Shown here: in pieces, positions 25,599-34,693 of the stretch
How the letters are laid out: each line of letters opens with the position of its first letter
How positions within the stretch are numbered: the first letter of the stretch is position 1
Assembly (NCBI RefSeq): GCF_019704315.1
Contig: NZ_AP024597.1
Span: 620,001-684,000, forward strand
DNA: 64,000 bases
DNA from: Stygiolobus caldivivus
GTDB lineage: Archaea; Thermoproteota; Thermoprotei_A; Sulfolobales; Sulfolobaceae
Reading direction: 5' to 3'
Translations under genes and position numbers: made by a program
Notes under the pieces: model-generated
Database searches by the model: none
What the model saw: only the letters and a program-made list of their open reading frames with translations
Told to the model about the DNA's origin: nothing

Positions 25599-26448
25599 AC
25601 CCTAATCCCCTCAATACCATTTGGATCCCTAAGAATATCAGAATTGCTGTGAAGATATATCTTATAGTCTTATTGGTAATTCTCACCAGTATTTTAGTCC
25701 CTATATAAGCTCCTATGAGTACACCTACCGCAGTTCCAGCTGCTAAAAACGGTTGTATATACCCAAATAGCCAATAGATAGAACTACCTGTAGCTGCGGT
25801 AACTCCTATCATGAAATTACTAGTCGTGGTACTGACCTTCATAGGTAAGTTCATAGCCCAGTCCATACCCAATACTTTTAACGCTCCCGAGCCGATGCCT
25901 AATAGTCCCGATATAAACCCAGCGAAGAACATGATTATTTCACCTAGCCACCACCTTATACCTATATATTCAACTTGCTTGTGCAAGGCAGCGTCGTAAT
26001 ACTTTCCATATAGACCAAACACTTTAGTAGTCCAGTCTGGTTTAACGGGTTTTGGCAATTCAAATTTAGACTTAATTAATTGTACATAGACCTGGGAAAG
26101 TAGTACAATCCCAAAAATAATGTATATTATAAATTGTAAGTGGTGCGAATATATGTATGCGACTGTAAGGGAACCGGCTATTGAACCAGAAGTAGTTGCT
26201 ATTTCTAACCCCATGCCTATTCTAATATTTGTTATCCTGTCCTTGATATAGGCACTCGCAGCTCCGCTCGAAGTCGCTATGGTGGATATTAAACTGGCAC
26301 CTGAGGCATATACAATTGGAATACCCATGTATAAGGTATATATTGGAACTAGAAATGTAGCACCGCCTAGACCCGTAAGGGAACCTAAGATGCCAGAAAG
26401 TGCACTAACAAGTATTATTGCAATAAAAAACTCTAGTGGTTGTAACAT
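25588..26448 (-). CDS. TauE/SafE-family anion permease (copy 1)
   Basis: A 286-residue transporter with about eight helices. It has the family's duplicated motif: LSGILGSLTGLGGATFLVPIYTL (residues ~17-39) and ISGLLGIGSGALKVLGMDW (~179-197). The family exports sulfite, sulfoacetate or other organosulfur anions. A ~45-residue soluble loop (PVKPDWTTKVFGLYGKYYDA) is shared with copy 2. The TATA box ATTTTAAAAC sits about 26 bases before the ATG. It forms a transcription unit with DUF1634. The mirror-image paralogous pair starts 520 bases away. Confidence 0.87.
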   Translation of the reverse strand: MLQPLEFFIAIILVSALSGILGSLTGLGGATFLVPIYTLYMGIPIVYASGASLISTIATSSGAASAYIKDRITNIRIGMGLEIATTSGSIAGSLTVAYIYSHHLQFIIYIIFGIVLLSQVYVQLIKSKFELPKPVKPDWTTKVFGLYGKYYDAALHKQVEYIGIRWWLGEIIMFFAGFISGLLGIGSGALKVLGMDWAMNLPMKVSTTTSNFMIGVTAATGSSIYWLFGYIQPFLAAGTAVGVLIGAYIGTKILVRITNKTIRYIFTAILIFLGIQMVLRGLGFGF

Positions 26449-26968
26449 AAGGTTATATTAAGTTCCATTAGTTTTAAAATTGTCACTCTCTTATCGACGT
26501 AACTAGCGGTAAAATATTTATTAAAATGGAGAATTTATATTACTAAATAATTTGATATATATTAGAAAAAGAATTTTAAAATTAAAGTATCAATAGTATG
26601 ATTTCGTTTTATAAAACTTACAGTTATTGTTAGTTGCGTTAAACTTTTTTATACTTGGACATAGTCTGGACCAAAATAAATCCTCTAAGACCGCTTGGTT
26701 TATCATATGAGAGATATTTATCCTATTAAAGTTTTAGTAAAGACGGTGTTATTATAAAACATTCTAATGAGTGTTTCTCAGTTAAACTACGTATTTAGCT
26801 AAGATCTAATAGCATGATAAGTTCTATGCCTTATCCGATCTATAAAAATAATTTATTTCGGAAATCTTATATAACTTTTAGGTATCTTTTTTAGTTCCGG
26901 GCCGTCTTTAATGTTTTTACCTGGTAATAAAAAACTTTAATTTATGAATAAAAAGGAATGTTCTGGCA
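26449..26968. other. 520-base divergent intergenic region between the two TauE cassettes
   Basis: AT-rich and without a convincing gene. A TATA box for copy 1 is near 26470-26479. TATA-like CTTTTTTATAC at 26645-26655 is followed by TTGG..(12)..CCAA, but there is no matching ORF (only 16-26 codon frames, e.g. ATG 26707). An AACTTTAATTTATG near 26932 may serve copy 2. The size suggests regulatory sites or an untranslated RNA. Confidence 0.4.
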
Positions 26969-27826
26969 ATGATATTAGAAGTCTTCCTTGCTCTACTATT
27001 CGTAGCATCGGTACTTGCAGGGTTACTAGGTAGTCTAACAGGCTTAGGAGGAGGAGTAGTATTAACACCGATATTAGTCCTATTTCTAGGAGTACCCGTC
27101 CCTTATGCAGTGGGAACTAGTTTGATTTCAACTATATCCACGTCAGCTTCATCTGGGTCTAGATATCTTAGTGCAGGTATAGCTAATATGAGGATTGCGA
27201 TATCCCTAGAGATTGCTACTACTTCAGGCGCTGTAACAGGTTCTTTTCTTGAATTTTTAATAGAAAAATATAAATTATTTACAGTATTAGATATAATATT
27301 CGGTATTGTTCTGATATTCTCTACTATTCCTAATTTTATTAGAATGGCAAGTGAAGTTCCGGTGTTCAAGGATCCGGATGGACTTTCTAAATTTATGAGG
27401 TTACAAGGGGAGTACTACGATGAAGCCTTAAAGCAGAAGGTTAAATATCACGGTGTAAGATACCCTATAGGTCTCCTTATAATGTTTACGGCTGGTCTAG
27501 TATCAGGGCTTTTAGGTATTGGTTCGGGAGCATTAAAAGTACTAGCCATGGATCTAGGGATGAACTTGCCCTTTAAGGTAAGTACAGCTACCAGCAGCTT
27601 TATGATAGGTGTAACTGCAGCAACCAGTTCCGGAGTATATTGGGCTTTGGGTCTCATAGACCCGATAATTGTAGCTGCTACAGTCCCTGGAGTTTTCCTA
27701 GGCTCGTCGTTAGGTGCAAAGTACTTAAATAAGTTTTTAAGCAGGAGATTAAGGCAAATATTCACTTTAGTCCTAATAGCTCTCGGAATCCAATTGATTT
27801 TAAGGGGGCTTGGTATATTTGGATGA
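26969..27826 (+). CDS. TauE/SafE-family anion permease (copy 2)
   Basis: A 285-residue paralogue of copy 1, similar along its whole length: LAGLLGSLTGLGGGVVLTPILVLF at the start, LVSGLLGIGSGALKVLAMDLGMNLPFKVSTATSSF in the second half, and the same soluble loop (LQGEYYDEALKQKVKYHGVR). About eight helices. The gene overlaps its DUF1634 partner by 17 bases. Transcribed away from copy 1, giving a head-to-head inverted pair. Different substrates or expression conditions are likely, given the divergence (clearly related, not recent). Confidence 0.87.
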   Translation: MILEVFLALLFVASVLAGLLGSLTGLGGGVVLTPILVLFLGVPVPYAVGTSLISTISTSASSGSRYLSAGIANMRIAISLEIATTSGAVTGSFLEFLIEKYKLFTVLDIIFGIVLIFSTIPNFIRMASEVPVFKDPDGLSKFMRLQGEYYDEALKQKVKYHGVRYPIGLLIMFTAGLVSGLLGIGSGALKVLAMDLGMNLPFKVSTATSSFMIGVTAATSSGVYWALGLIDPIIVAATVPGVFLGSSLGAKYLNKFLSRRLRQIFTLVLIALGIQLILRGLGIFG

Positions 27827-28160
27827 GAAGAAAGTTATAAGCACCACGCTCAGGGTCGGTGTAATAATTTCCACTATTTTAATAGTTGGTGGTATGTTGA
27901 TCTTTGTTGGCCTCCATTCTAGTTCTAAGGACATATATTCTTACAATACGAGTGTTAGTGTAAGCCTTTTATACTACAAGGACCCGTTGACCATATCCCT
28001 ATATGGTTTAATTGTCCTTATTCTAATCCCCGTCCTTATAGTAGCGGAGCAAGTAGCTATTTACGCTTATGAAAGGGATAAGGTCTATCTTATACTTAGC
28101 CTTATCGTGCTTTCTATCATGTTATTTGCGATCTTAGTCATGCCGAGGATATTACACTAG
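27810..28160 (+). CDS. DUF1634 membrane protein (copy 2)
   Basis: A 116-residue, three-helix protein: STTLRVGVIISTILIVGGMLIF, PLTISLYGLIVLILIPVLIV and a last helix ending MPRILH. It is homologous to the copy at 25215. The start is TTG 27810 or TTG 27819, inside the end of the TauE gene, so translation is coupled. It is followed at 58 bases by the membrane-anchored regulator, which may control this cassette. Confidence 0.8.
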   Translation: MVYLDEKKVISTTLRVGVIISTILIVGGMLIFVGLHSSSKDIYSYNTSVSVSLLYYKDPLTISLYGLIVLILIPVLIVAEQVAIYAYERDKVYLILSLIVLSIMLFAILVMPRILH

Positions 28161-28218
28161 ACATTTTTGTATCTTCATGCCGTGTTAAATTTAATTTCCG
28201 TTTAGGCTATTATAGCAT

Positions 28219-29046
28219 GTGAGATTACTACTATTGCTATCGCTCTTATTATTTCTAGTATTTGCTTCTTCACTTACACTAAATTCTAGTTCATCTGTTG
28301 TAGAGACTATTTATTATAACGGTACTGTCGTGATTAGAACTTATAACCAATCAGAGGTCTATCTCCCGTTACAGAATATAAGTAAATTACAGAGTTCATC
28401 TACCTTGCTTTTTCGGAATGGTTATGTAGTATTGAAAAACCCTTCTTCAGTTATTATATACGAGAGTAAAATTGATGGTGTCATAAAAGTTCTCCAACCG
28501 TATAATTCCACTATATGTATAATCTTACCTTATGAGTCTCGACTTCTATACCTATATCCTGCTCCACAAGCCTCGACTATAACCCAAAACGGGCTCTTGA
28601 ACCTCACTTTTTATGGGTCGAATTTGACAGTAGTGTTTTCCCCTCCTCCCTACACCGCTCACCCTACTTCTACGGCTAATAACAGTAATAATCTGTTAAT
28701 TATCCTGATTATTCTTTTAGTTATTAGCACAATTTCAACTGGGACTCTCGTTTATCTCTTCATCAGCAACCTTAGGAAAAAGGTACCTGAAGAGAGGATA
28801 GAAGAGACAGAAGTAGTTATCGATACCAATAAGTTGGACGATAGGGATAAAGTAGTCTTGGAAGCGATAAGGCAAGGTGCAGACACCTTGGCTAAAATTA
28901 GCAGGATGACCGGCCTACCAAGGACAACAGCATATAGAAGGGTCAAAAAACTGGTCAGCTTGGGTTACGTCGAGGAAATACGTGAAAGGAATAAAATAAG
29001 ATACATAGCAAATAAAAATGTAGGGGAGAATGATAGTAACATATGA
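28219..29046 (+). CDS. Membrane-spanning winged-helix transcription regulator with extracellular sensor
   Basis: A 275-residue protein. A signal-type helix (residues 1-20, LLLLLSLLLFLVFASS) precedes a ~130-residue beta-rich outside domain with many N-x-S/T sites. A membrane helix follows (~156-180, LLIILIILLVISTISTG), then a basic stop-transfer and a cytoplasmic winged-helix DNA-binding domain (~205-265: DRDKVVLEAIRQGADTLAKI, then RMTGLPRTTAYRRVKKLVS, GYVEEIRERNKIRYI). The recognition helix is clear. This makes it a one-component membrane transcription factor. It overlaps the CBS gene by 4 bases (ATGA). The likely targets are its neighbours, the TauE cassettes or the CBS/sulerythrin genes; this is inference. 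Confidence 0.78.
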   Translation: MRLLLLLSLLLFLVFASSLTLNSSSSVVETIYYNGTVVIRTYNQSEVYLPLQNISKLQSSSTLLFRNGYVVLKNPSSVIIYESKIDGVIKVLQPYNSTICIILPYESRLLYLYPAPQASTITQNGLLNLTFYGSNLTVVFSPPPYTAHPTSTANNSNNLLIILIILLVISTISTGTLVYLFISNLRKKVPEERIEETEVVIDTNKLDDRDKVVLEAIRQGADTLAKISRMTGLPRTTAYRRVKKLVSLGYVEEIRERNKIRYIANKNVGENDSNI

Positions 29047-29438
29047 AAGTAATTCAACTTGTTAACCGAAAGCCAGTTACCGCAAGTTCAGACATAACTA
29101 TAAAGCGGGCAGCTGAGTTAATGAAAAAGGAGGGTATAGGTTCTATTGTAATTTCCGACAAGGAGTATAACCCTTTGGGTATCGTAACTGAAAGGGATAT
29201 AATCTATGCTATAGCGGATAATGTCCCTTTGGACTCACCTATTGACCAGATTATGAGCCAGAACCCCGTCACTATTGATAGTGAAGCCGACATCAGCGAG
29301 GCAGTGGCATTAATGAGTTCACGCGGCATAAGGCACTTAGTAGTAGTTAATAAAGATGGGAAAGTAGTCGGTGTCATATCGATTAAAGATGTGGTAAAGG
29401 CAGTAGGTAGTATAGCACTAGACCTTGCCTTTTGGTAA
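29043..29438 (+). CDS. CBS-domain-pair protein
   Basis: A 131-residue protein made only of two CBS motifs: AAELMKKEGIGSIVISDKEYNPLGIVTERDI (residues ~20-50) and the second with ISEAVALMSSRGIRHLVVVNKDGKVVGVIS. CBS pairs bind adenine nucleotides or related ligands and act as energy sensors. Its ATG overlaps the stop of the membrane regulator gene (ATGA), so the two are translated together and may form one sensing unit. A similar stand-alone CBS protein is at 57158. Confidence 0.87.
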   Translation: MKVIQLVNRKPVTASSDITIKRAAELMKKEGIGSIVISDKEYNPLGIVTERDIIYAIADNVPLDSPIDQIMSQNPVTIDSEADISEAVALMSSRGIRHLVVVNKDGKVVGVISIKDVVKAVGSIALDLAFW

Positions 29439-29479
29439 TTAGAACTATTTTTAATTAGAAATAAACTTTAACTAGAAAA

Positions 29480-29489
29480 GTTTTTATAT
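29480..29489 (+). promoter_or_regulatory. TATA box of the sulerythrin operon
   Basis: GTTTTTATAT, about 29 bases before the ATG at 29514. Confidence 0.55.
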
Positions 29490-29513
29490 TCTAGTTTCAA
29501 TATTCTACTAACC

Positions 29514-29948
29514 ATGGCAAACCTGAAAGGAACTAAAACAGCTGAAAACCTAAAGAACGGCTTTATAGGGGAGTCAATGGCAAACAGGAGGTACCTATAC
29601 TTCGCAAAGAGGGCTGATGAAGAAGGCTATCCTGAAATAGCACAACTACTTAGGAGTATAGCAGAAGGAGAGACAGCCCATGCTTTTGGTCATTTAGACT
29701 TCATAAGACAAGGCGGACTGACAGATCCGGCTACCGATAAGCCTATAGGGACATTAGAAGAGATGTTAGAGTCAGCAGTCGCAGGAGAAACATATGAGTT
29801 TACTCAGATGTATCCAGGCTTTGCAAAGGTAGCAAGGGAAGAAGGGTTTAATGAAGTAGCTGAATGGTTTGAGACACTAGCTAGAGCAGAGAAAAGCCAT
29901 GCTGAAAAGTTCCAGAACGTTTTGAAGACTCTTAAGGGAGGACAATGA
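29514..29948 (+). CDS. Rubrerythrin without rubredoxin domain (sulerythrin type)
   Basis: A 144-residue ferritin-like diiron protein. Ligand motifs are visible: the first helix glutamate ([23 protein letters not shown]), E..H in [14 protein letters not shown], then [16 protein letters not shown] and [12 protein letters not shown]. The C-terminal rubredoxin domain of classical rubrerythrin is missing, exactly as in sulerythrin of Sulfolobus tokodaii, and the length is the same. The family reduces peroxide at the diiron site. The electron donor is probably the next gene's Fe-S protein, which overlaps by 4 bases. Confidence 0.93.
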   Translation: MANLKGTKTAENLKNGFIGESMANRRYLYFAKRADEEGYPEIAQLLRSIAEGETAHAFGHLDFIRQGGLTDPATDKPIGTLEEMLESAVAGETYEFTQMYPGFAKVAREEGFNEVAEWFETLARAEKSHAEKFQNVLKTLKGGQ

Positions 29949-31141
29949 GGATAGTTCTAAATCCAGAAGATAAATCTTTTTTTGATACTTCTCTAATTAC
30001 TTCCGAGTTCGTTAGGCAGGCTTCGATCTGTCACGGTTGCAGGCTTTGCTTTAATTATTGTAACGCTTTCCCAAAGCTCTTCAACCTTACCGACAGTAAA
30101 GGTCCCAAGAACCTAACCTATGAGGACGCAGTAGATGTAGCGTCAGAGTGCTTCCACTGTAAGATGTGTTACACAAATTGTCCTTATACTCCACCCCACG
30201 AGTTTGAAATGGACTTCGCAGACCTGATGGAGTGGGTCTGGTTAAGCTATAAGGGTAAAAGGCCCTTGACCCTGAAAGAGTTCTTAAATGAAATGCTGGA
30301 TTACACTAAAATCGGGAGGGATTTAATAGTCAAGGCATACCCCCACACTAGGAGGCTAATGGGTATAAGCGATGACGCACCCATGCCAGAGTTGAAGAGA
30401 GAAGCGTTTACGTCAATAGCTAAGCCTGTAAAAGTTGAGAAGCCGTTAAAGAAGGTCGCTCTGTTTCATACATGTTTGGTAGAGAATTTTAATCCTGAAA
30501 TTGGGGAAGCACTACTAGAGGTATACGGGAAATTAGGTATAGAAGTAAAAGTAGTTAAAGAGTTTAAGTGTTGCGGTGCACCTATGCTAGATGTAGGTGA
30601 TGTAAAGAGGCTAAAAGAGAACGCTGAGCACAATTACGCATTGATGCAAAAATTAGTTAATGAAGGTTATGATATAGTATCCCCCATACCGACGTGTACT
30701 TTAATGTTATACAAAGAATATCCCTTAATATTAGGTAAAGAAGAGATAAAAGTGTATGACTCATTGGAGTACTTGTTGAAGCTCGAACGTGAGGGTAAAA
30801 TAAAGATCAAGGGAAAGTTCCCAAGGTCTATATTTTACCACCCCCCTTGTCACTTAAAATACCTTAAAGTCGGATATAGTGGTGTTAATATTGTAAGGAG
30901 AATGGGAGCTAAAGTGGACATCTCCGATAAAGGGTGCTCAGGGATAGATGGAGGTTGGGGTTTAAGGAACTATGAGAAGGCCAAGAAGGTTGGCTATAAG
31001 ATGATGGCCGCGTTTAGAGAGAGTAGCGCTGACGTATTTATGACTGAGTGTCCTTTAGCTGGTCTTCAGATAACTAAGGCAAGCGGTAAAAGGCCTTTAC
31101 ACCCCTTGGAAGTAATTAAAGAGGGGATGAAAAACGAGTAA
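29945..31141 (+). CDS. Fe-S oxidoreductase, HdrD/GlpC-like, sulerythrin-linked
   Basis: A 398-residue protein with two [4Fe-4S] motifs, [11 protein letters not shown] (about residues 29-39) and [12 protein letters not shown] (~74-85). A CCG-type domain follows: CLVENFNPE then [10 protein letters not shown] (~207-216). The second CCG domain is [10 protein letters not shown] then [12 protein letters not shown], where the first cysteine pair is reduced to CSG. CCG domains bind unusual Fe-S clusters or heme in heterodisulfide reductases and quinone-linked enzymes. It overlaps the sulerythrin gene (ATGA) and probably passes electrons to it. No membrane helix. Confidence 0.85.
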   Translation: MRIVLNPEDKSFFDTSLITSEFVRQASICHGCRLCFNYCNAFPKLFNLTDSKGPKNLTYEDAVDVASECFHCKMCYTNCPYTPPHEFEMDFADLMEWVWLSYKGKRPLTLKEFLNEMLDYTKIGRDLIVKAYPHTRRLMGISDDAPMPELKREAFTSIAKPVKVEKPLKKVALFHTCLVENFNPEIGEALLEVYGKLGIEVKVVKEFKCCGAPMLDVGDVKRLKENAEHNYALMQKLVNEGYDIVSPIPTCTLMLYKEYPLILGKEEIKVYDSLEYLLKLEREGKIKIKGKFPRSIFYHPPCHLKYLKVGYSGVNIVRRMGAKVDISDKGCSGIDGGWGLRNYEKAKKVGYKMMAAFRESSADVFMTECPLAGLQITKASGKRPLHPLEVIKEGMKNE

Positions 31142-31160
31142 GATTACAGTTTCGGATATT

Positions 31161-31697
31161 ATGCCTTGGAAAGACTATGAGAAAGTTAGGATAAATAAGG
31201 TTAGAGAGATTGTAAAGATTAAGAGCAAGAGGAGGATAGAACTAGGAGATAGGTTAACCTTACTTTTTGAGAATAGAGACACAGTCCTCCAGCAGATCCA
31301 AGAAATGGTTTACCTAGACAGGCTAGAGAGGAAAGAGGATATAGAAAGAGAAATAAAAATCTATAGTGACCTTTTACCTTGTAATGGTAAATTAAAAGCT
31401 ACTTTGTATATAAACGCTTATGACCAAGCCGACTTAATGAGGGTATTTAAGGAGCTCAAGGGTATTTACAACTCAGTCTTCTTAAAAGTGGGTGATAAGT
31501 TAATACAAGGCGTACCCGAAGCAGGGAGAGAACAAGGAGATACGTTTAGTACAGTCCAGTACCTGACCTTCGACTTAGAGGGCGTGACGAGTAATAATAT
31601 AGAAGTTCACGTAATTCATGAGAACTATAGGGTTTCGAAAAAGTTAGATGCTGAGTTTGCACAAGAGCTTATCAGGGAAGCATATGAAGAATGTTAA
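31161..31697 (+). CDS. DUF3501 family protein
   Basis: A 178-residue soluble protein. Its start (PWKDYEKVRINKVREIVKIKSKRRIELGDRL) and LFENRDTVLQQIQEMVYLDRL (~36-56) are typical of DUF3501, which regularly follows rubrerythrin and an Fe-S oxidoreductase in bacteria and archaea. The function is unknown; the conserved trio implies a part in peroxide defence or maturation of the Fe-S partner. The ATG is 19 bases after the previous stop. One late cysteine lies at the very C-terminus. Confidence 0.85.
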   Translation: MPWKDYEKVRINKVREIVKIKSKRRIELGDRLTLLFENRDTVLQQIQEMVYLDRLERKEDIEREIKIYSDLLPCNGKLKATLYINAYDQADLMRVFKELKGIYNSVFLKVGDKLIQGVPEAGREQGDTFSTVQYLTFDLEGVTSNNIEVHVIHENYRVSKKLDAEFAQELIREAYEEC

Positions 31698-31795
31698 ATT
31701 TTATCTATTTTTTAGGGCTTATCGTGGCGTTATGAGTAAAAATTGGCTACTTTTTCAGTGGAGTATTTAAATAATTTTTACTAAAATCCCCTCAA

Positions 31796-31806
31796 TATTT
31801 ATATAC
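31796..31806 (+). promoter_or_regulatory. TATA box of the universal stress protein gene
   Basis: TATTTATATAC centred about 26 bases before ATG 31828; leaderless spacing. Confidence 0.6.
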
Positions 31807-31827
31807 TATTTTGGAAGATAATAGGCT

Positions 31828-32220
31828 ATGAGATATGTAGTGGCATATGACGGGTCAGAACACTCAAGAAAAGCGGTTATGTTTCTTTTAAAAATATTAA
31901 AGAAAGAAGATGAAGTCCATCTAGTCACAGTGGTGAAAGAACCTCCTAAATCCCCTGAACAGAAAATAATAGAAGAAAGGAGTAAAGCTGAAGAAATGCA
32001 AAAGGAAATACAAAAAGATCTTTCTGATTTTTCTGTCAAGTTAAATATTCTTGAAAGCCTCGATGTGCCCGAGGCTGTTATAGAATACTGTGAAAAGGTT
32101 AACTGTGATGTTATAGTGACTGGCAGTAGAGGCCTTACGGGTCTAAAAAAGATCGTTATGGGGAGCGTATCTGAGGCAATTTTAAACAAGTCTCACGTCC
32201 CAGTCCTAATAATAAGGTGA
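31828..32220 (+). CDS. Universal stress protein (UspA family)
   Basis: A 130-residue alpha/beta nucleotide-binding protein. The N-terminal MRYVVAYDGSEHSRKAV has the family's DGS and the C-terminal GSRGLTGLKKIVMGSVSEAI matches the ATP-binding G-x2-G-x9-G-S motif, so it is likely the ATP-binding type. Leaderless promoter. It follows the sulerythrin operon on its own unit, consistent with stress response but not proof. Confidence 0.93.
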   Translation: MRYVVAYDGSEHSRKAVMFLLKILKKEDEVHLVTVVKEPPKSPEQKIIEERSKAEEMQKEIQKDLSDFSVKLNILESLDVPEAVIEYCEKVNCDVIVTGSRGLTGLKKIVMGSVSEAILNKSHVPVLIIR

Positions 32221-32316
32221 GAGTACCTAGGAAAAGTTAAAGGTAGAGTCTTTTAAAAATTCCTATGATCTACTAGTTTTAAAGTTATTTTTTGGGTTAG
32301 TAAGATAAATCTTGAT

Positions 32317-32766
32317 ATGACCGAAATAGAAATTCGGACCCATACTGCACTTCATGTAGTGAAAGGTGCTTTAAGAAAGGTCTTAGGAGCTAAATGGACA
32401 GCTAGTACGTACGTTAGCGGTAATCACGGACGGATTACGGTGGTCGCTAATTCAAAACCTAGTGAAGATGATATGAACAAAGTGTTTGAACTATCTAATT
32501 CTAAAGTAGTTGAAAACTTGCCTATAGTTATAGAGGAACTCCCTAGAGAAGAAGCAGAAAAGAAATACGGAGATGAAATTTACGACTTATTCCCCGTCCC
32601 CCAAGAAGTGAAAGTTCTGAAAATTATAATTATACCTGAGTGGAATATCAATGCGTGTAATAAGTCGCATACTAAAACTACAAGTGAGATAGGTAAGATA
32701 GTTTATGATTATTGGCGTTATAGGAATTCAAAGAAATTACTAGAAGTTGCGTTCAACATAGAATAG
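32317..32766 (+). CDS. AlaX-like alanyl-tRNA editing protein, short form
   Basis: A 149-residue free-standing editing domain that hydrolyses mischarged Ser/Gly-tRNA-Ala. Zinc-binding [11 protein letters not shown] (HxxxH, residues ~8-18) and [14 protein letters not shown] (CxxxH, ~114-127) match AlaX. It is the short form without the C-Ala extension. [15 protein letters not shown] corresponds to the middle strand region. Transcribed alone. Confidence 0.85.
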   Translation: MTEIEIRTHTALHVVKGALRKVLGAKWTASTYVSGNHGRITVVANSKPSEDDMNKVFELSNSKVVENLPIVIEELPREEAEKKYGDEIYDLFPVPQEVKVLKIIIIPEWNINACNKSHTKTTSEIGKIVYDYWRYRNSKKLLEVAFNIE

Positions 32767-32861
32767 CAGAAATATAACGTAGAAACAGTCTATAACAAGT
32801 GTATATCCAATATTGTATCAATCAACCGCAATTCCATGCTATTTCCATAGGGCTACGATCA

Positions 32862-32880
32862 TCTAATTTTTAAAATTAGA
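32862..32880. promoter_or_regulatory. 19-bp perfect palindrome upstream of the phosphate-type MFS gene
   Basis: TCTAATTTT-T-AAAATTAGA, about 90 bases before ATG 32969. It may be a regulator operator or, as RNA, a short hairpin. Function inferred only from symmetry. Confidence 0.35.
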
Positions 32881-32968
32881 TAAACTATATAGTTGAAAAT
32901 AGCCTATATTGTTAACTATAAACTACTTACGTTAATATTATAAGACAAATAGTCTACATACACTCGAA

Positions 32969-34438
32969 ATGTCCAATAATCCCTTTAAGGGCATCGATTC
33001 GTTAAAATTAACGTTTAACCACATTAAGATATGGTACACAGCTGGAATGGGTTTTTTCACGGACGCATACGACCTCTTAATCATATCGTATATTATTGCA
33101 ACATTTACCGACTCGTATAAATACTACGGGCTATCAATGCCTGGCTTTACTGATTACCTGACAGGACCCAGTGCAGACTTCTGGACTGGTTTGTTGGCTT
33201 CATCTGCTATTATAACAGCAATTCTAGGCCAACTAATATTCGGCTTCTTAGGGGACAAACTGGGAAGAAAATCAGTATATGGAATAGAGGCATCTCTATT
33301 AACAATTGGTGCTCTCCTTAGTGCTTTTTCGTGGAACCTACCTTCACTAATATTCTTTAGGTCTATAATGGGCTTAGGGATTGGAGGAGACTACCCTATA
33401 TCAGCTACTATAATGAGCGAATATGCAAACGTTAAAGACAGAGGAAAATTAATAGCTTTAGTATTTTCTAACCAGGCTTTAGGTTCTGTAGCTGCGTTAG
33501 CTATAGGTGTTATATCTGCAAGTGTATTCACACCAGATATAGCTTGGAGGGTAATGGCAGGTGTAGGTGCAATCCCGGCTGCCACTGTAATTTATCTGAG
33601 GAGAAAAGTACCAGAGACTCCAAGATATTCTTTACTAGTAAAGGGGGATCATGAAGAAGCTAAGAAAGCTGCAAAGTTTTTAGGGACAGATATAGAGGCT
33701 TCATCGAATGTAAAGAGCGGAATGAGGGGTATAGGGGAGTTTTTGTCTTCGTACTTACCAATATTAATAGGTACAGCAGGTACATGGTTTATCTTAGATA
33801 TAGCGTTCTACGGTACTGGTGTTTACTCTTCGTCTGCCCTTGCGCCTGTATTTGGAAGCCCGTTTCCGTCTAAAAGTGCTATGTTAACGCTTGGTGAGTT
33901 CCAGTCGGATCTCGCAAAAGCCTTGTTCTTAGGAGGAGTTCCTTTCTTAGTAGGGTTCCCAGGTTATTTCACAGCGGTAGCGTTGCTCGATAGATTAGGG
34001 AGAAAGTGGATACAAGCGCAGGGGTTCATCGCAATGGCAATAATATACGCTATTGTTTCATCGGTGATGATAGTTAAGGGTACTAAAGTCATAGGATTTA
34101 CTATTGCCCCTACTCTAGCATTTATTATCTACTCATTATCGTATTTCTTCATAGATTTCGGTCCCAATACAACTACTTTTGTGATCCCCGCTGAAGTTTA
34201 TCCTACAAAATATAGGACAACAGGACACGGAATATCAGCAGCTTCCGGGAAAGTCGGAGCCGCGATTACGACCTACCTCTTCCCTGTTTTAATTGCGGGG
34301 ATCGGAATAAAGGAGATAATGATAATGTTAGCAATACTTAGCGTTATAGGTGCCGCCCTTACTTTTGCGTTTGTCCCAGAACCTAAGCTAAAGTCGTTAG
34401 AAGAAGCTTCGAGAGAAAAACTAGAGGTATCACAATAA
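32969..34438 (+). CDS. MFS transporter, PHS (phosphate:proton symporter)-like
   Basis: A 489-residue carrier with 12 helices. It begins KIWYTAGMGFFTDAYDLLIISYI, typical of the PHS group. Signatures GQLIFGFLGDKLGRKSVYG (~90-108) and LGIGGDYPISATIMSEY (~134-150), and SFFIDFGPNTTTFVIPAEVYP (~388-410), match archaeal phosphate or sugar-phosphate transporters of this group. Substrate is likely phosphate, but other acids are possible. TATA-like TAATATTATAAG lies about 29 bases before the ATG. A T-run follows the stop. Confidence 0.85.
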   Translation: MSNNPFKGIDSLKLTFNHIKIWYTAGMGFFTDAYDLLIISYIIATFTDSYKYYGLSMPGFTDYLTGPSADFWTGLLASSAIITAILGQLIFGFLGDKLGRKSVYGIEASLLTIGALLSAFSWNLPSLIFFRSIMGLGIGGDYPISATIMSEYANVKDRGKLIALVFSNQALGSVAALAIGVISASVFTPDIAWRVMAGVGAIPAATVIYLRRKVPETPRYSLLVKGDHEEAKKAAKFLGTDIEASSNVKSGMRGIGEFLSSYLPILIGTAGTWFILDIAFYGTGVYSSSALAPVFGSPFPSKSAMLTLGEFQSDLAKALFLGGVPFLVGFPGYFTAVALLDRLGRKWIQAQGFIAMAIIYAIVSSVMIVKGTKVIGFTIAPTLAFIIYSLSYFFIDFGPNTTTFVIPAEVYPTKYRTTGHGISAASGKVGAAITTYLFPVLIAGIGIKEIMIMLAILSVIGAALTFAFVPEPKLKSLEEASREKLEVSQ

Positions 34439-34439
34439 G

Positions 34440-34445
34440 TTTTTT
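34440..34445 (+). terminator. T-run after the MFS gene
   Basis: TTTTTT right after the stop codon, followed by further T-rich DNA to 34453; typical U-tract terminator. Confidence 0.4.
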
Positions 34446-34660
34446 ATATTTTACTCAGTTATAGCCTATGAAAATTATCTCTTTATAAAAATTAACTTCA
34501 TATAAATTTCTAAATGATTAATATTTTTATTTATTTGTTGATTTTATTTAATTAGTTGTTAGAAGATTAAAAATAGTATATCTTATATCATCTATGCATC
34601 TAAGTCTCCCCTCTAAAAAGAGTAAATATTTAATTTTACACTAGGTTATCAGGTTTAACG

Positions 34661-34669
34661 TTTTTATAT
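34661..34669 (+). promoter_or_regulatory. TATA box of the protease-glycoamidase operon
   Basis: TTTTTATAT, about 29 bases before ATG 34694; supports that ATG over the earlier GTG 34685. Confidence 0.6.
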
Positions 34670-34693
34670 CACTAAGTTTAAATTGTGTATGAT

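Noticed and set aside
31806-32189. 127-codon minus-strand frame
   Set aside because: Mirror of the universal stress protein gene, which has a TATA box and clear motifs.
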